DNA of 64,000 bases. Source: Chlamydiota bacterium. GTDB lineage: Bacteria > Auribacterota > Tritonobacteria > UBA1439. The translations under genes were made by a program, and so were the position numbers. Numbering within the stretch: position 1 is the stretch's first letter; each line of letters opens with the position of its first letter. A model generated the notes under the pieces. That model did no database searches, was not told the DNA's origin, and saw only the letters and a list, made by a program, of their open reading frames with translations. Location: contig JAAYCL010000032.1 of the NCBI GenBank assembly GCA_012729785.1, positions 1-64,000 on the forward strand. Reading direction: 5' to 3'. This document shows, piece by piece, positions 32,414 to 41,224 of the stretch.

Positions 32414-34021
32414 ATGCGCCATGATTTCATGAAGAACGCCAAACTGCTGCCGGCCAACTTCGGCCCCCTGCGGGACGCGGACGGCCACGCCCGGCTCACG
32501 GGCCCCTGCGGCGACACCGTCGAGATCTGGCTGCGGATGGGAGAGGGGCGCATCGCGCAGGCCTCCTTCACCACGGACGGCTGCGGCCATTCCATCGCGA
32601 GCGGGAGCGCCGCCGCCCGGCTGGCAGAGGGGAAGACGCCGGAAGAGGCGCTGCGAACGATCGGCGGGGAGGAGGTCGCCGCCGCCGCGGGGGGCCTCCC
32701 CGAGGAGTCGAGGCATTGCGCGATCCTCGCCGCCGCCGCGCTCGCCGAGGCGTTGTCCGATCTCGTCGGGCGCAGGGGTCGGCGGGGGGCCGCACGGAAA
32801 GCGAAGGAAGCGCCCTCCCCTCCCCCGCGGCGCGGCGGGACCGACGACGAGGCGCTGCGGCGGCGCCTCAAGGAGATACGGCACACCGTCGTCGTTCTGT
32901 CGGGGAAGGGGGGCGTGGGCAAGAGCACGGTGGCGGTAAACCTCGCGGTCGCCCTCGGGCTCGCCGGCAAACGGGTGGGCCTTCTCGACATAGACATCCA
33001 CGGGCCGAGCGTCCCCGGGATGCTCCGGCTGCGCGACGAGACGCTCAGGGTCGAGGACGACGCCATCGTTCCGGCGCGGGTCGGCGGACTCAAGGTGATG
33101 TCCGTCGGGTTCCTCCTGCAGGGGCGCGACGACGCGGTCATCTGGCGCGGCCCGATGAAGGCGGGCGTCATCCGGCAGTTCCTCCAGGACGTCGCGTGGG
33201 GGCCGCTCGACTATCTCGTCGTCGATTCCCCGCCCGGGACGGGCGACGAACCGCTCTCCGTCTGTCAGTGTGTCGGGAAGGGGGCCGCCGCGCTGATCGT
33301 CACGACCCCGCAGGACGTGGCCGTCGCGGACGTCAGGAAATCGATCAACTTCTGCCGCGCCCTCGGCCTGCCGGTTTTGGGGGTCGTGGAGAACATGAGC
33401 GGATTTGCCTGCCCGGGCTGCGGCCTGGTCACCCACATCTTCAAGAAGGGGGGCGGGGAACGGATGGCGGCGGAGACGGGGGTGCCGTTCCTCGGCCGGA
33501 TACCGATCGACCTCGTACTCGGCGAAACCGGGGACGAGGGACGCCCGTACGTCCACCGGCACGCCCGGACGGAGGCCGGGGGTGCGTTCATCCATATCGT
33601 CGATTCGATCCTCGCCCGTTTCGGCTCCTCGGAGACGCCGGCGCCCGTCGTACCGTCAACCACCCACAACAAGGAGGGACGCATGCGCATCGCGATACCG
33701 CTCACGGGAGGCACACTCAGCGCGCATTTCGGACACTGCGAATCGTTCGCCCTGGTGGACGCGGATCCCGCGGAAAAGAAGATTCTCGGGCGCGAGGACG
33801 CCGTGCCGCCGCCGCACGAGCCGGGCGTTCTCCCCGCGTGGCTCGCGGAACGCGGCGCTGACATGATCATCGCCGGGGGGATGGGCTCGCGGGCGCAGGG
33901 GCTGTTTGCGGCGCAGGGGATCAAGGTGCTGGTGGGCGCCCCGGCCGAGGCGCCGGAGAAGCTGGTGGCGGACTACCTGGCGGGATCCCTCACGACCGGC
34001 GCGAATGCCTGCGAGCACTGA
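32414..34021 (+). CDS. NifU-like / Mrp ATPase / NifX three-domain fusion
   Basis: A 535-residue protein. Residues 1-130 are a NifU/IscU-like scaffold domain (DADGHARLTGPCGDTVEIWL, TDGCGHSIASGSA). About 160-410 is an Mrp/NBP35 ATPase (VVVLSGKGGVGKSTVAVNLA, LLDIDIHGPSVPGML, YLVVDSPPGTGDEPLS, NMSGFACPGCG). The last 112 residues are a NifX domain (MRIAIPLTGGTLSAHFGHCE). The NifX part begins at an ATG (33683) that still has AAGGAGG in front of it, so it may also be made as a separate protein. Mrp proteins carry and transfer Fe-S clusters; the fusion suggests scaffold, ATPase and acceptor act as one unit (compare Mrp/DVU2109 in ORP complexes). Confidence 0.88.
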   Translation: MRHDFMKNAKLLPANFGPLRDADGHARLTGPCGDTVEIWLRMGEGRIAQASFTTDGCGHSIASGSAAARLAEGKTPEEALRTIGGEEVAAAAGGLPEESRHCAILAAAALAEALSDLVGRRGRRGAARKAKEAPSPPPRRGGTDDEALRRRLKEIRHTVVVLSGKGGVGKSTVAVNLAVALGLAGKRVGLLDIDIHGPSVPGMLRLRDETLRVEDDAIVPARVGGLKVMSVGFLLQGRDDAVIWRGPMKAGVIRQFLQDVAWGPLDYLVVDSPPGTGDEPLSVCQCVGKGAAALIVTTPQDVAVADVRKSINFCRALGLPVLGVVENMSGFACPGCGLVTHIFKKGGGERMAAETGVPFLGRIPIDLVLGETGDEGRPYVHRHARTEAGGAFIHIVDSILARFGSSETPAPVVPSTTHNKEGRMRIAIPLTGGTLSAHFGHCESFALVDADPAEKKILGREDAVPPPHEPGVLPAWLAERGADMIIAGGMGSRAQGLFAAQGIKVLVGAPAEAPEKLVADYLAGSLTTGANACEH

Positions 34022-34445
34022 GCCTCGTTCGGCGAGCGCCGAAACGCACGGGCACGGCCATTGCCTGATCTGCGGGACGCACAACCCGTTTTCTCTGGGC
34101 GCGCGGTTCCGCGAAGACCGGCACGGCTCGGTAAGGGCGCGGTTCAAGGCGCTGCCGTGGTTCCAGGGGTACGAGGGGATCCTTCACGGCGGCGTGATCA
34201 GCGGCCCGCTGGACTCCGCCATGACGCACTGCCTGTTGCTCCACGGCGTCCGCGCGGTGACAGGGGATCTTCGCGTGCGGTTCCTGGAGCCGGTCCGCTG
34301 CGGCGCCGTGCTCGACGTGCGGGCGCACCCGCTGGAGATGACGCCGCCCTTGTACCGGTCCGCCGCAGCAATCGCGGACGATGCGCGCGTCGCAGCCAGG
34401 GCGGAGGCGAAGTTCATGCGCTGCCGGGGGGACCGATACCCGTGA
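34005..34445 (+). CDS. PaaI-family hotdog thioesterase
   Basis: A 146-residue hotdog-fold protein. CLICGTHNPFSLGARFRED is the typical lead-in with its two cysteines; GYEGILHGGVISGPLDSAM is the helix carrying the catalytic region, and GDLRVRFLEPVRCGAVL the strand that follows. Overlaps the end of the upstream fusion gene by 17 bases in another frame and the next gene by GTGA. Acyl-CoA or acyl-carrier substrate unknown. Confidence 0.78.
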   Translation: MPASTEPRSASAETHGHGHCLICGTHNPFSLGARFREDRHGSVRARFKALPWFQGYEGILHGGVISGPLDSAMTHCLLLHGVRAVTGDLRVRFLEPVRCGAVLDVRAHPLEMTPPLYRSAAAIADDARVAARAEAKFMRCRGDRYP

Positions 34446-35344
34446 ACGAAACGGCCGTCACCGTACTCGTCGACAACGAGGCGGGCGAGGGGCTGCGCGC
34501 CGAGCACGGCCTCTCCCTCCTGGTCGAGGCGGGCGGGCGCACCGTTCTGTTCGACACCGGACAGGGCGCCGCGTTGCGGCACAACGCCCCCCGTCTCGGC
34601 GCGTGCCTGGGATCGATCGATGCGCTCGTGCTGAGCCACGGCCACTACGACCACACGGGAGGGGTGGCGGAGGTCCTGTCCGCCGCGCCCCGCGCGAGGC
34701 TGATCATGCATCCGAATGCCGCGCTCGAGCGCTACAGCGTCCCGCCGGGAAAGGAGCCGCGCGCCGTCGGCATGCCGGCCGCGGTGCGGGAGACGATCCT
34801 GCGGCTGCCCGCCGGGGCGGTCGTGGAGGCGCTCGCGCCGGTCGGCCTCGGTCCCGGGATCGGGGTGACCGGTCCGATCCCCCGGGAAACCGCCTGGGAG
34901 GACATCGGCGGTCCGTTCTTCATGGATCCGCACAGGCGGCGGCCCGACGCCCTCGAGGACGATCAGGCGCTGTGGATCGCGACGCCGGGCGGCGCGATCG
35001 TATGCGTGGGGTGCAGCCATGCCGGCCTGATCAACACGCTGCGGTACGTCCGGAGGGTGAGCGGGATCGAAACGATCCGTGCGGTCATCGGCGGCTTCCA
35101 CCTGTGCAACGCGAAGAAGCGGCGCATGGAGGAGACGCGGAAGGCGCTCCAGGCGGCGGCGCCGGGGGTGCTCCTGCCGTGCCACTGCACGGGCGGCGAG
35201 GCGGTGCGCGCCCTGCGCGACGAGGAGTGCCTGCGGGTCGCCCCGTGTCGCGCGGGGGCACGGTTCCATTTTTCGCCGCATACGGCCGGGGAATGCGGCG
35301 TGACGTCCGTACCGCCCGGCATCGCAAAGGAGGTGGCGCAATGA
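34442..35344 (+). CDS. Metallo-beta-lactamase-fold hydrolase
   Basis: A 300-residue protein with VLVDNEAGEGLRAEHGLSLL, the metal motif LSHGHYDHTGG (about 63-73), VGCSHAGLINTL and GGFHLCNA, the pattern of the MJ0936/RFAP-synthase-like branch of the superfamily often found in methanogens and anaerobes. Start is GTG overlapping the upstream stop. Stop overlaps the following NifX gene by ATGA. Substrate not known; family members near NifX genes are common. Confidence 0.83.
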   Translation: MNETAVTVLVDNEAGEGLRAEHGLSLLVEAGGRTVLFDTGQGAALRHNAPRLGACLGSIDALVLSHGHYDHTGGVAEVLSAAPRARLIMHPNAALERYSVPPGKEPRAVGMPAAVRETILRLPAGAVVEALAPVGLGPGIGVTGPIPRETAWEDIGGPFFMDPHRRRPDALEDDQALWIATPGGAIVCVGCSHAGLINTLRYVRRVSGIETIRAVIGGFHLCNAKKRRMEETRKALQAAAPGVLLPCHCTGGEAVRALRDEECLRVAPCRAGARFHFSPHTAGECGVTSVPPGIAKEVAQ

Positions 35345-35679
35345 AGATCGTGGTGACGGCCCAGGGAACGGACCTCTCGTCGTTCATCGATCCGAGGTTC
35401 GGGAGGTGCCGGTACTTCCTCCTCGTCGACACGGACCTGATGCGGGTCGAGGCGCTCCCCAACCAGGCCCAGCAGGCGGCGGGCGGGGCGGGGATCCAGG
35501 CGGCGCAGTTCGTCGCCGAGCGCGGCGTACAGGCGGTGATCACCGGCTCCGTGGGCCCCAACGCAGACGAGGTGCTGAAGAAGGCGAATATCCCCGTCTA
35601 CCGCGCCGCCGGGACCGTGCAAACGGCGGTCGAGAAGTTCAAGGACGGAAAGCTCCCCCAAGGCGGCGGGAAGGAGTAG
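35341..35679 (+). CDS. NifX/MTH1175-type cofactor-binding protein
   Basis: A 112-residue single-domain protein: IDPRFGRCRYFLLVDTDLMR, QAAGGAGIQAAQFVAERGVQ, TGSVGPNADEVLKKANIPVY. It is full length and close to the first 110 residues of the 24894 protein, giving a picture of what that gene's end should have been. Coupled by ATGA to the hydrolase upstream. Confidence 0.88.
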   Translation: MKIVVTAQGTDLSSFIDPRFGRCRYFLLVDTDLMRVEALPNQAQQAAGGAGIQAAQFVAERGVQAVITGSVGPNADEVLKKANIPVYRAAGTVQTAVEKFKDGKLPQGGGKE

Positions 35680-35705
35680 GCGGCGGCCGATACGGAGGAG
35701 ACGGG

Positions 35706-36749
35706 GTGAACGCCGCGCCGGTGGATCTCCATCTCGTCAGATACTTTTCCTCGATCGTGGCCATCTCCGGGGGGCGGGTCGTCGCGGCCAGCACGCCCAC
35801 GATTGCGCGCTGCCCCCTCGCGCGGCGCCTGTACGACGGCTTCGATTGCCCGCGCGGCAACGGGGAGGCGCTCAGGCGGGCGGTCTGCCGGGTGATCGAG
35901 TCGAAGATCCGGCGCTACGGCTTCTGCACCCCTCGAAGGGTGCTGCGCAGCGGGACCTCCGCCATCCCCTTCGGCGCATCCGAGATGCTGATGCATGCGC
36001 TGCGGAAGCGAACGATAGACGCCGCGGTCGTGGTCTGCGACGGGGCGGGGACGGTGATCTGCTCCGACCCGGAGCTCGTCCAGGGGATCGGCGCCCGGAT
36101 GCACACCGTGCTCTTCACGACGCCCATCGCGGCCGTCCGGCAGCGGATCGAGGCCGCCGGGGGGCGCGTGCTGTATCCGGATGCGTCGATCGACCAGGCG
36201 GGCGGCGTCGAGAAGGCCCTGCGGCTCGGATTCAGGGCCGTGGCGGCCACCGTGCGGGGAAACGACGCCGGCCTGCTGGCCGGGTTCGCGGCGATGGGGA
36301 AGCGCTGCGGCGCCTCGATCACCTCGCTGGTGGTCTGCACCACGGGGATGGACGCCCGCCGCACCGGCGCGATACTGGCGCACGCGGACCTCGTCTGGGG
36401 GTGCGCTTCGGAAGCGGTGCGCGCGCGGATCGAGCCCCGCGCCCGTATCCAGTTCTCGAGGGCGATACCGGTCTTCGTTTTGACGCGCAGGGGCGCGGCG
36501 TTCGCGGCCGCCTGCTCGAGCGATCCGGATCGGATCGAAAACCTGGACGGGCAGAGGCAGTACCTGATCGCCCTGGGGCGCCGGGGGCCTCGCGTGCGGA
36601 TAGGGATGTTCGAGGCGCGCATCAACGAGGCGCGCCTGCCGGCCGCCGCGCGGGAGGCGCGCGAGGGGCGGTGCGACCGACCGCGGACGGGGGGGAGGGG
36701 CGCGCCCGACCGTGCATGCGGGATCGATGCGGAAGAAGCTGCGCCCTGA
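35706..36749 (+). CDS. DUF2099 protein (methanogenesis marker 8 family)
   Basis: A 347-residue protein with ARCPLARRLYDGFDCP, the signature RRYGFCTPRRVL (about 77-88), VVCDGAGTVICSDPELVQGI and VCTTGMDARRTGAILAHADL. These match DUF2099, first defined as methanogenesis marker protein 8 in archaea but also present in some bacteria. Function unknown. Start GTG at 35706 has GGAGGAG upstream. Last gene of the NifX/MinD block. Confidence 0.7.
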   Translation: MNAAPVDLHLVRYFSSIVAISGGRVVAASTPTIARCPLARRLYDGFDCPRGNGEALRRAVCRVIESKIRRYGFCTPRRVLRSGTSAIPFGASEMLMHALRKRTIDAAVVVCDGAGTVICSDPELVQGIGARMHTVLFTTPIAAVRQRIEAAGGRVLYPDASIDQAGGVEKALRLGFRAVAATVRGNDAGLLAGFAAMGKRCGASITSLVVCTTGMDARRTGAILAHADLVWGCASEAVRARIEPRARIQFSRAIPVFVLTRRGAAFAAACSSDPDRIENLDGQRQYLIALGRRGPRVRIGMFEARINEARLPAAAREAREGRCDRPRTGGRGAPDRACGIDAEEAAP

Positions 36750-36869
36750 GCCGCCGGGGAGGCGCGGCATCCTTCCTTTGCCTGTGCGCGGCCGGATGGT
36801 GTAGAGTTACGCCGCACAGCGGCGCTGCCGAGGGGGGCGGTCGAACGTTCCCGCCCTGACGCGACGAGC

Positions 36870-38645
36870 ATGAACCGGCCAGATGCACCGAGGATGAAAA
36901 CGTCCGCACCGAAGATGAAAACGTCCGACGTGGAACGCCTGCTGCGGGAGGAGCTGCGCACGGTGACCGGCTGCACGGAGCCGGCGGCCATCGCGTACGC
37001 GGTGCAGTGCGCGAAGCGCCACCTGTCGTGCGACGCCGGCCGGGAGCGGGTCCGGGTGGCGCTCCGTCTCTCCCCGGAGGTTCTCCGCAACGCGTCCACG
37101 GCGGTCGTCCCGGGGATCGGAAGGCGGGGGATACGGGCGGCGGTGGTCGCAGGCCTCCTCTCCTCCTCGGTTGGATTCGACCCGTTCGCGGGGCTAAGGG
37201 TGCCGCGCACGCACCCGCTCCTCTCCCGTCGCGGCTGGTTGGCGGTCGCCCCCTTCGCGAGGCGCGGCATCTACATCCGTGCCGCGATCACGGTCCGCGA
37301 CGAAACCGTGACGGCCACCGTCGCGGGGCGGCACGACTGTATCGTCTCGATTGAGAAGAACGGCAGGGTGCGGTACCGCGCCGTCCCGCGGCGGCGCGCG
37401 GCGCGGCTGAACGGGGTGCGGGAGATCGAGGCGATCGTGCGGCGGCGTTCCCCCCGCCTTGAGAGGATCGCCTTGGATTTCATCGCGCGCCAGGTGAAGG
37501 CCGACCCGGGCACACCGCTCGAGGACGGGGTCGCCGGGCTTGTCGCGCGGAGGATGCTCGGCCGCCCGCTCCCCGTTGTCACCGTCACCGGCTCCGGGAA
37601 CCAGGGGATCTTTCTCGGCGTCCCGCTTCACGCGCTGCACCGGAGAGTCGGCCGCCGCGCCCTGCCCGCGGTCCTCTTCTCCCTGCTGGCGCAGATCCAC
37701 CTGAGCCGGCGCCGCAAGAGGATCTCCGACGTCTGCGGCCTCGGCGTCAAGGCGGCACCCGCGCTCGCGGCCGGACTCGCCTACGCCCGCGGCGATTCCG
37801 TCGCCTCCATCGGCCGGATCATGGCCGAGGTCCACGACCGGCTGAAGGGGATGCCCTGCCGCGGCGCGGAGCCGGGCTGCGGGGCCAAGGCCGTCCGGGC
37901 CCTCCGGTGCGTCTTCGCGGCCGCGGGGAACCCGGCGGAGGCGGCGCGCGACCGCGGACCCGCGGGGCGCGGCACCCAGGTCAGCCGCCGCGCCGCACCC
38001 CCTTCCCGGCTCGAGATCGAGCGGAACCACGCCCGGCTGCTGGAGCGGAACATGCGCTTCCGGAAACACGGGTACGACTTCTCCAGGAGCATCCGCTTCG
38101 TGCTCTCTCATGCCCTCCCCCTCTCCGGCGCCGTGCTCGAGATCGGCACCGGTAAGGGGCGTTTCCTCAGCGCGCTGGCCGCAAAGGTTTCCTCCGTCAC
38201 CACAGTGGATATCTCCCGCTCCGAACAGCGATTCGCCCGGTTGAACGCCGCCTGGGCGGGCGTCGGGGACAGGATCAGGTTCATGGCCGGGGACGTTGCG
38301 CGACTGGGCTTCCGCGACGGCACGTTCGACGCGGTGATCTCGATGAACGCCCTTCACCATTTTTCCGACCCGGTCGCGGCGGTGCGCGGGATGGCGCGGC
38401 TGCTCAGGCCGGGGGGGAGGATCGTGCTCAGCGACCTGGACGCCTCCGGGTACCGCATCTTCGACCGCGTCTTCGCCGCCGAGGGACGGGCGCACGCGCG
38501 GTCCCGGTTCCGTTTCGGGGAACTGGCCGACTGCCTGCGCGGGGAGGGGTTGCGGGTCCGGCGCTTCCGCGCGGAGCGCCAGGAACTGCTGATCGCCGAG
38601 CGAAACGGCCGTGGCGGCGTCACCCAAGAAAGGAGACCGCAATGA
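36870..38645 (+). CDS. Fusion of cysteine desulfidase/serine dehydratase-like domain with a methyltransferase
   Basis: A 591-residue protein. Residues about 20-370 resemble the CyuA/L-cysteine desulfidase family: TVTGCTEPAAIAYAVQCAKR, TGSGNQGIFLGVPLHALHR, VCGLGVKAAPALAAGLAYAR and CRGAEPGCGAKAVRAL, whose cysteines would hold a 4Fe-4S cluster. Residues 385-585 form a class I SAM methyltransferase: VLEIGTGKGRFLSALAAKV, VDISRSEQRFARL, AVISMNALHHFSDPVAAV. This pairing is unusual. Three in-frame ATGs lie close together (36870, 36894, 36915), the last two inside a 21-bp-period duplication (MKTSAPK/MKTSD). No good ribosome site picks one. It overlaps the ABC ATPase by ATGA. Confidence 0.75.
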   Translation: MNRPDAPRMKTSAPKMKTSDVERLLREELRTVTGCTEPAAIAYAVQCAKRHLSCDAGRERVRVALRLSPEVLRNASTAVVPGIGRRGIRAAVVAGLLSSSVGFDPFAGLRVPRTHPLLSRRGWLAVAPFARRGIYIRAAITVRDETVTATVAGRHDCIVSIEKNGRVRYRAVPRRRAARLNGVREIEAIVRRRSPRLERIALDFIARQVKADPGTPLEDGVAGLVARRMLGRPLPVVTVTGSGNQGIFLGVPLHALHRRVGRRALPAVLFSLLAQIHLSRRRKRISDVCGLGVKAAPALAAGLAYARGDSVASIGRIMAEVHDRLKGMPCRGAEPGCGAKAVRALRCVFAAAGNPAEAARDRGPAGRGTQVSRRAAPPSRLEIERNHARLLERNMRFRKHGYDFSRSIRFVLSHALPLSGAVLEIGTGKGRFLSALAAKVSSVTTVDISRSEQRFARLNAAWAGVGDRIRFMAGDVARLGFRDGTFDAVISMNALHHFSDPVAAVRGMARLLRPGGRIVLSDLDASGYRIFDRVFAAEGRAHARSRFRFGELADCLRGEGLRVRRFRAERQELLIAERNGRGGVTQERRPQ

Positions 38646-39394
38646 GCATCGCGATCGACGCGCGCGACATCTCCGTCCGCTTCCGGGATCGCGGCAGGAC
38701 GGTGGAGGCGTTGCGCGGCATCAGTCTGCGCGTGGAACGGGGGGAGGTGTTCGGGTTCCTGGGCCCCAACGGCTCGGGGAAGACCACCACCATGCTCGTG
38801 CTGCTCGGCTTCATCGCCCCCCACGCCGGCCGGGCGGCCCTGTTCGGCGAGGACGTGCGCACGCGCATTGCGCGCGCGCGCATCGGCTACCTCCCCGAGA
38901 AGGCGGAGACCTACCCGTTTTTGACGGGGCGGGAGCTGCTTTGGATGGCGGGGAGGATCTTCGGGATCCCGCGAGGGGCGCTGAAGCGGAGGATCGGCGA
39001 ACTCCTGGACCAGGTCTCCCTTTCGGCCGCGGCCGACCGGAGGATCGCGACCTACTCCCGCGGCATGCTGCAGCGCATCGGCCTGGCGCAGGCGCTCATG
39101 AACGACCCCGACCTGCTCGTCCTGGACGAGCCGACCGGAGGCATGGACCCGATCGGCCGGATGGCAATACGCCGGCTCATCGAGGCGCTGCGGGCCCGCG
39201 GCAAGACGGTGTTCTTCTCCTCGCACGAACTCTCCGAGGTGGAGCGCGTCTGCAACCGCGTCGCCGTCATCGCCGAGGGACGCATCGCGGCGCGCGGCGC
39301 GATCTCCGACCTTGTCCCGGCGGGCGAATCGCTCGAGGGGTATTTCCTGAAGACGATCACGGAGGCCTCGGACCGGGAAGGGGGTGCCTCGTGA
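38642..39394 (+). CDS. ABC transporter ATP-binding protein
   Basis: A 250-residue ATPase: Walker A GPNGSGKT (about 40-47), Q-loop region GYLPEKAETYPFLTG, signature TYSRGMLQRIGLAQALMN, Walker B LLVLDEPTGGMDP and the switch FFSSHELSEVE. The C-terminus matches exporters of the ABC-2/NatA type. Pairs with the permease at 39391 (GTGA overlap). The cargo is not evident. Confidence 0.93.
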   Translation: MSIAIDARDISVRFRDRGRTVEALRGISLRVERGEVFGFLGPNGSGKTTTMLVLLGFIAPHAGRAALFGEDVRTRIARARIGYLPEKAETYPFLTGRELLWMAGRIFGIPRGALKRRIGELLDQVSLSAAADRRIATYSRGMLQRIGLAQALMNDPDLLVLDEPTGGMDPIGRMAIRRLIEALRARGKTVFFSSHELSEVERVCNRVAVIAEGRIAARGAISDLVPAGESLEGYFLKTITEASDREGGAS

Positions 39395-40179
39395 GGCGGG
39401 CGGCGACCATCGCGTGGGTCGTATGGCTCGAACTGCTCAGGCGCAAGGAGCTCTACGTGCTTCTGATCCTGCTTGCCACGCTCCTCTGCGCCTTGCTCTC
39501 GGCCGACGTCTTCGGGCTGGGGACCACGGCACGCTACGTGTTGGACCTCGGGCTTCTGCTGGCCTGGATCTTCACGCTGGTGCTGGCGGTCATCGTCGGC
39601 TCCCGCCAGCTGCCGGACGAGGAGAAGAGGGGGACGATCTACCCGCTGCTCGCCAAGCCGCTGACCAGGGCGGAACTGCTCCTCGGCAAATGGCTGGGCG
39701 TATGGTCGGCCGTCTCCTGCGCGAGCGCCGTCTTCTACCTGCTGGTCGCGGGCGTCGTGCGGGCGTACGGGGGCTCGTTCGGCTGGCCGGCGCTGGCGCA
39801 GGGGTGGGCCGCGCACCTCGCGGGGCTGGCGGTGCTCTCCGCGCTCGCGCTCGCCTTCTCGACCCGCATGACCAGCGGGGCCGCCGCGTGCATGAGCTAC
39901 GTGGTCGCCGGCGCGTCCCTCTGCGTCCTGCCCCGCATCCCGGAGATGCTCTCCGGGGCGAGCGGCCCGCAGGCGGCGCTCCTGTCGGCGCTCTACTACC
40001 TGTTCCCCCACATCGAGCTGTTCGACCTGCGCCTGCGCATCGTCCACGGATGGGGCACGGTGCCGCGCGGCGTCTTCGCCCTCATCCTCGCCTACGGCGC
40101 CGCGCTCACCGCCCTCCTGCTCCTCGTCGCGTGGCTCGGCTACCGCCGGAAGCGTTTCGACCGGGGAGGCGCTGCATGA
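39391..40179 (+). CDS. ABC-2 type transporter permease
   Basis: A 262-residue membrane protein with six hydrophobic segments (about 10-40, 48-70, 105-130, 140-165, 172-200, 230-255) and the ABC-2 cytoplasmic segment SRQLPDEEKRGTIYPLLAKP that contacts the ATPase. GTG start overlaps the stop of the ATPase gene. Followed at once by the His-tailed protein (ATGA), so the three form one export system or assembly. Confidence 0.88.
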   Translation: MRRAATIAWVVWLELLRRKELYVLLILLATLLCALLSADVFGLGTTARYVLDLGLLLAWIFTLVLAVIVGSRQLPDEEKRGTIYPLLAKPLTRAELLLGKWLGVWSAVSCASAVFYLLVAGVVRAYGGSFGWPALAQGWAAHLAGLAVLSALALAFSTRMTSGAAACMSYVVAGASLCVLPRIPEMLSGASGPQAALLSALYYLFPHIELFDLRLRIVHGWGTVPRGVFALILAYGAALTALLLLVAWLGYRRKRFDRGGAA

Positions 40180-41060
40180 ACCCGCCGGCCGCAACGAGCC
40201 GCCTTCTCCCCGCCGCGGCGGCCGTCGCCCTCGCCGTACTCGCCTTCTCGCTCGCCTGCCGGCTCACGACCGATCCGATCTTCGTCCGCTGCGCCTCGCC
40301 CCCCCTCATCGGCCGGCTCCTCGGGGAGAGCCGCCGCGCCCTCGGCGGCGCCATGGTCGAACAGGCCGACCGGTACTTCCACCGCGGCATCGGCCACGCC
40401 AGGAAGAGGGTGCCGATGGGGTTCATCCAGCGCGCGGCGGACCACGTCAACCCCCGTCTCCCGGAGCATCTGGAGGGCCACGAGATCGACGAGATCATGC
40501 CCTGGCTGCGCATGGCGACCCGGCTGAACCCCCGCGACGTGGATGCCTTCCTCGACGCCGCGTTCTGGGTGGATGCGCGACAGGGGGGGCGGCGCGACCT
40601 GGCGCTGGGGATCCTCGCGGAGGCGCGCAGGCACAACCCCGGCGACTACCGGATACCGATGCAGCGCGGGCGGGTCCTTCTCCGCGGCGGCGAGGTGCGG
40701 GCGGCGGCGCGGGCGTTCGACGCCGCGCTCGCGATGTGGGAGACCACCGGGGGCGTCGACCAGGCGCGAAGGGAGCTGGACCGGGCCGCCCTGCTCGACT
40801 TCCGGGGATTCGTGCACGAGCTGGAGGGGGACCAGGCGGCGGCGCTCGGCTGCTACAGGGAACGCGCGCGGACGCGGTCCGGTGTCAACGGTTCGCAGGC
40901 CGTCATCCGCGAGATCGAGGAGGGGCGGCGGTCGCGCCGCGACGCTGAGCGGCAGCTCGCGGTGTTGATGGGGAGCGCGGTCGATCCCGACGAGCAGTGC
41001 CGCCATGACGAGGACCACGGCGAAACGCACGAACACGCCCACGGGGCGCACGCGCACTGA
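40176..41060 (+). CDS. TPR-like secreted protein with His-rich metal-binding tail
   Basis: A 294-residue protein with an N-terminal hydrophobic anchor (LLPAAAAVALAVLAFSLACR), a helical TPR-like middle (WLRMATRLNPRDVDAFLDAA; LGILAEARRHNPGDYRIPMQ; RAAARAFDAALAMWE), and a C-terminal tail HDEDHGETHEHAHGAHAH with seven His. Such tails bind Ni, Zn or Fe. Location after the ABC transporter and before feoAB hints at metal export or sensing. No exact family recognised. Confidence 0.72.
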   Translation: MNPPAATSRLLPAAAAVALAVLAFSLACRLTTDPIFVRCASPPLIGRLLGESRRALGGAMVEQADRYFHRGIGHARKRVPMGFIQRAADHVNPRLPEHLEGHEIDEIMPWLRMATRLNPRDVDAFLDAAFWVDARQGGRRDLALGILAEARRHNPGDYRIPMQRGRVLLRGGEVRAAARAFDAALAMWETTGGVDQARRELDRAALLDFRGFVHELEGDQAAALGCYRERARTRSGVNGSQAVIREIEEGRRSRRDAERQLAVLMGSAVDPDEQCRHDEDHGETHEHAHGAHAH

Positions 41061-41224
41061 CCGTGCCCCGCGCGCCCGGACGCGGCGTCCGCCCCGTGGA
41101 ATGTCTCCTTCCCCGCCCCCGTCTGTTTCCCGTCCCCCCCCTGTCTCCGTCGTTCCATTTTCCTGTGGCGGGCGGCTCGAAAATCATCCATACTGTGTTT
41201 CCTCCGGATCGGAATATGCGCCCT

